Of a stretch of 6,193 nucleotides of DNA, positions 5,918 to 6,193 are shown one piece after another. The notes under the pieces were generated by a model that saw only the letters and a list, made by a program, of their open reading frames with translations, did no database searches and was not told the origin of the DNA. The translations under genes and the position numbers were made by a program. Source of the stretch: Anaerolineales bacterium (GTDB lineage Bacteria > Chloroflexota > Anaerolineae > 4572-78 > J111); the NCBI GenBank assembly GCA_012032575.1, contig JAAUSP010000461.1, forward strand, positions 1 through 6,193. Reading direction: 5' to 3'. The first letter of the stretch is position 1, and every line of letters begins with the position of its first letter.

Positions 5918-5934
5918 AACCCAAAAACTGGGTT
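5918..5934. repeat. Short perfect hairpin AACCCA-AAAAC-TGGGTT
   Basis: AACCCA (5918-5923) and TGGGTT (5929-5934) form a 6-bp stem around AAAAC. No T-run follows on either strand, so I do not call it a terminator. The block AAAAACTGGG and the bases after it recur at 6087-6102. Confidence 0.55.
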
Positions 5935-5936
5935 CG

Positions 5937-5990
5937 TGTGATGCGTGATACGTGATGCGTGAAGAGTTTTGGCACAAAGTATCATGCATC
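5937..5990. repeat. Heptamer array (CGTGATR) with imperfect inverted partner
   Basis: Four consecutive 7-mers read TGTGATG, CGTGATA, CGTGATG, CGTGAAG (5937-5964). After a short gap, 5977-5990 is the reverse complement of 5940-5953 at 12 of 14 positions, so the array can fold back on itself. The same heptamer with A changed to G recurs at 6146-6166. Confidence 0.75.
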
Positions 5991-6145
5991 GCGAAACTAC
6001 CACTTGTCTCTCTCGAAAAAATACGCTCACCCGTCACTCAGCCGTCGCTTCAACCGTCAGCCGGACAAAGCCGGGCCGTTTAGGAAAAAAACTGGGCTTG
6101 TGCTCCATGTAACGACAATCACGAAGCGACCTGTAGTATATTTGA

Positions 6146-6193
6146 CCTGGTGCGTGGTACGTGGTGCGTAACTTTTTTCACGCACCACGCACC
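6146..6193. repeat. Heptamer array (CGTGGTR) with inverted arm, cut by the window end
   Basis: CCTGGTG, CGTGGTA, CGTGGTG (6146-6166) continue the heptamer pattern of 5937-5964 with G for A at the fifth base. Bases 6156-6169 pair with 6180-6193 at 13 of 14 positions around a loop containing TTTTTT. The right arm is still pairing when the window ends, so the element is larger than seen. Confidence 0.75.

Larger units (their letters stand above)
5735..6193. other. Non-coding region with promoter, hairpins and heptamer repeats
   Basis: No convincing gene lies here. The only sizeable open frame on the plus strand (from 5959) runs through repeat sequence, has a low-complexity basic composition and ends in the 6146-6193 repeat. 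The stretch holds the promoter and leader of the 4700-5734 gene, a 6-bp hairpin at 5918-5934, a heptamer array at 5937-5964 and a related array at the window end. I see nothing specific between about 5991 and 6086 or between 6103 and 6145. Confidence 0.6.

Noticed and set aside
5959..6171. Small plus-strand gene of 70 codons
   Set aside because: It spans the inverted partner of one repeat and the heptamers of another, has no ribosome binding site and resembles no protein I know.
5937..6193. CRISPR array
   Set aside because: The repeats are 7 bp and contiguous, without unique spacers of regular length, and no cas gene is near.

Overview
The window looks like a chromosomal segment of a free-living bacterium. 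The protein styles (single-domain DivK-like receiver, GNAT enzymes, membrane-anchored duplicated beta-rich protein) and the many palindromic intergenic repeats would fit an environmental group such as Chloroflexota. That assignment is a guess from general resemblance and cannot be proven here. There are six credible protein genes, and no tRNA, rRNA, CRISPR array or transposase.

Layout from left to right. Bases 12-176 form a nested palindrome flanked by a 9-bp direct repeat, like a small non-autonomous mobile element. It lies just past the end of kynU (190-1473, minus; kynureninase). A 36+36 nt hairpin followed by six T residues (minus strand) separates kynU from an upstream aldo/keto reductase gene (1572-2540, minus). 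A second kind of palindromic repeat (2568-2645) lies in the reductase leader. Back-to-back promoter-like sequences lie between it and a plus-strand GNAT acetyltransferase gene (2753-3280). That gene overlaps by 8 bp, tail to tail, with a minus-strand two-domain GNAT gene (3273-4127). The two-domain GNAT is the second gene of an apparent two-gene unit led by a single-domain response regulator (4134-4604, minus), whose only plausible start codon is ATT. Upstream of that, 4700-5734 (minus) encodes a membrane-anchored protein made of two copies of one beta-rich domain, behind a near-consensus promoter with a 17-nt spacer. The last 400 bases hold no convincing gene, but contain short hairpins and two arrays of a 7-bp repeat, CGTG(A/G)T(A/G).

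How the genes work together. kynU and the reductase run in the same direction but are separated by a terminator-like hairpin, so they may be independent units. No other kynurenine-pathway gene is visible. The response regulator and the two-domain GNAT are probably cotranscribed and translationally coupled, and no histidine kinase is in view. The most noteworthy points are the ATT start of the response regulator, the element at 12-176, and the diversity of intergenic palindromes: several distinct families in about 6 kb. No new defence or metabolic system is evident.
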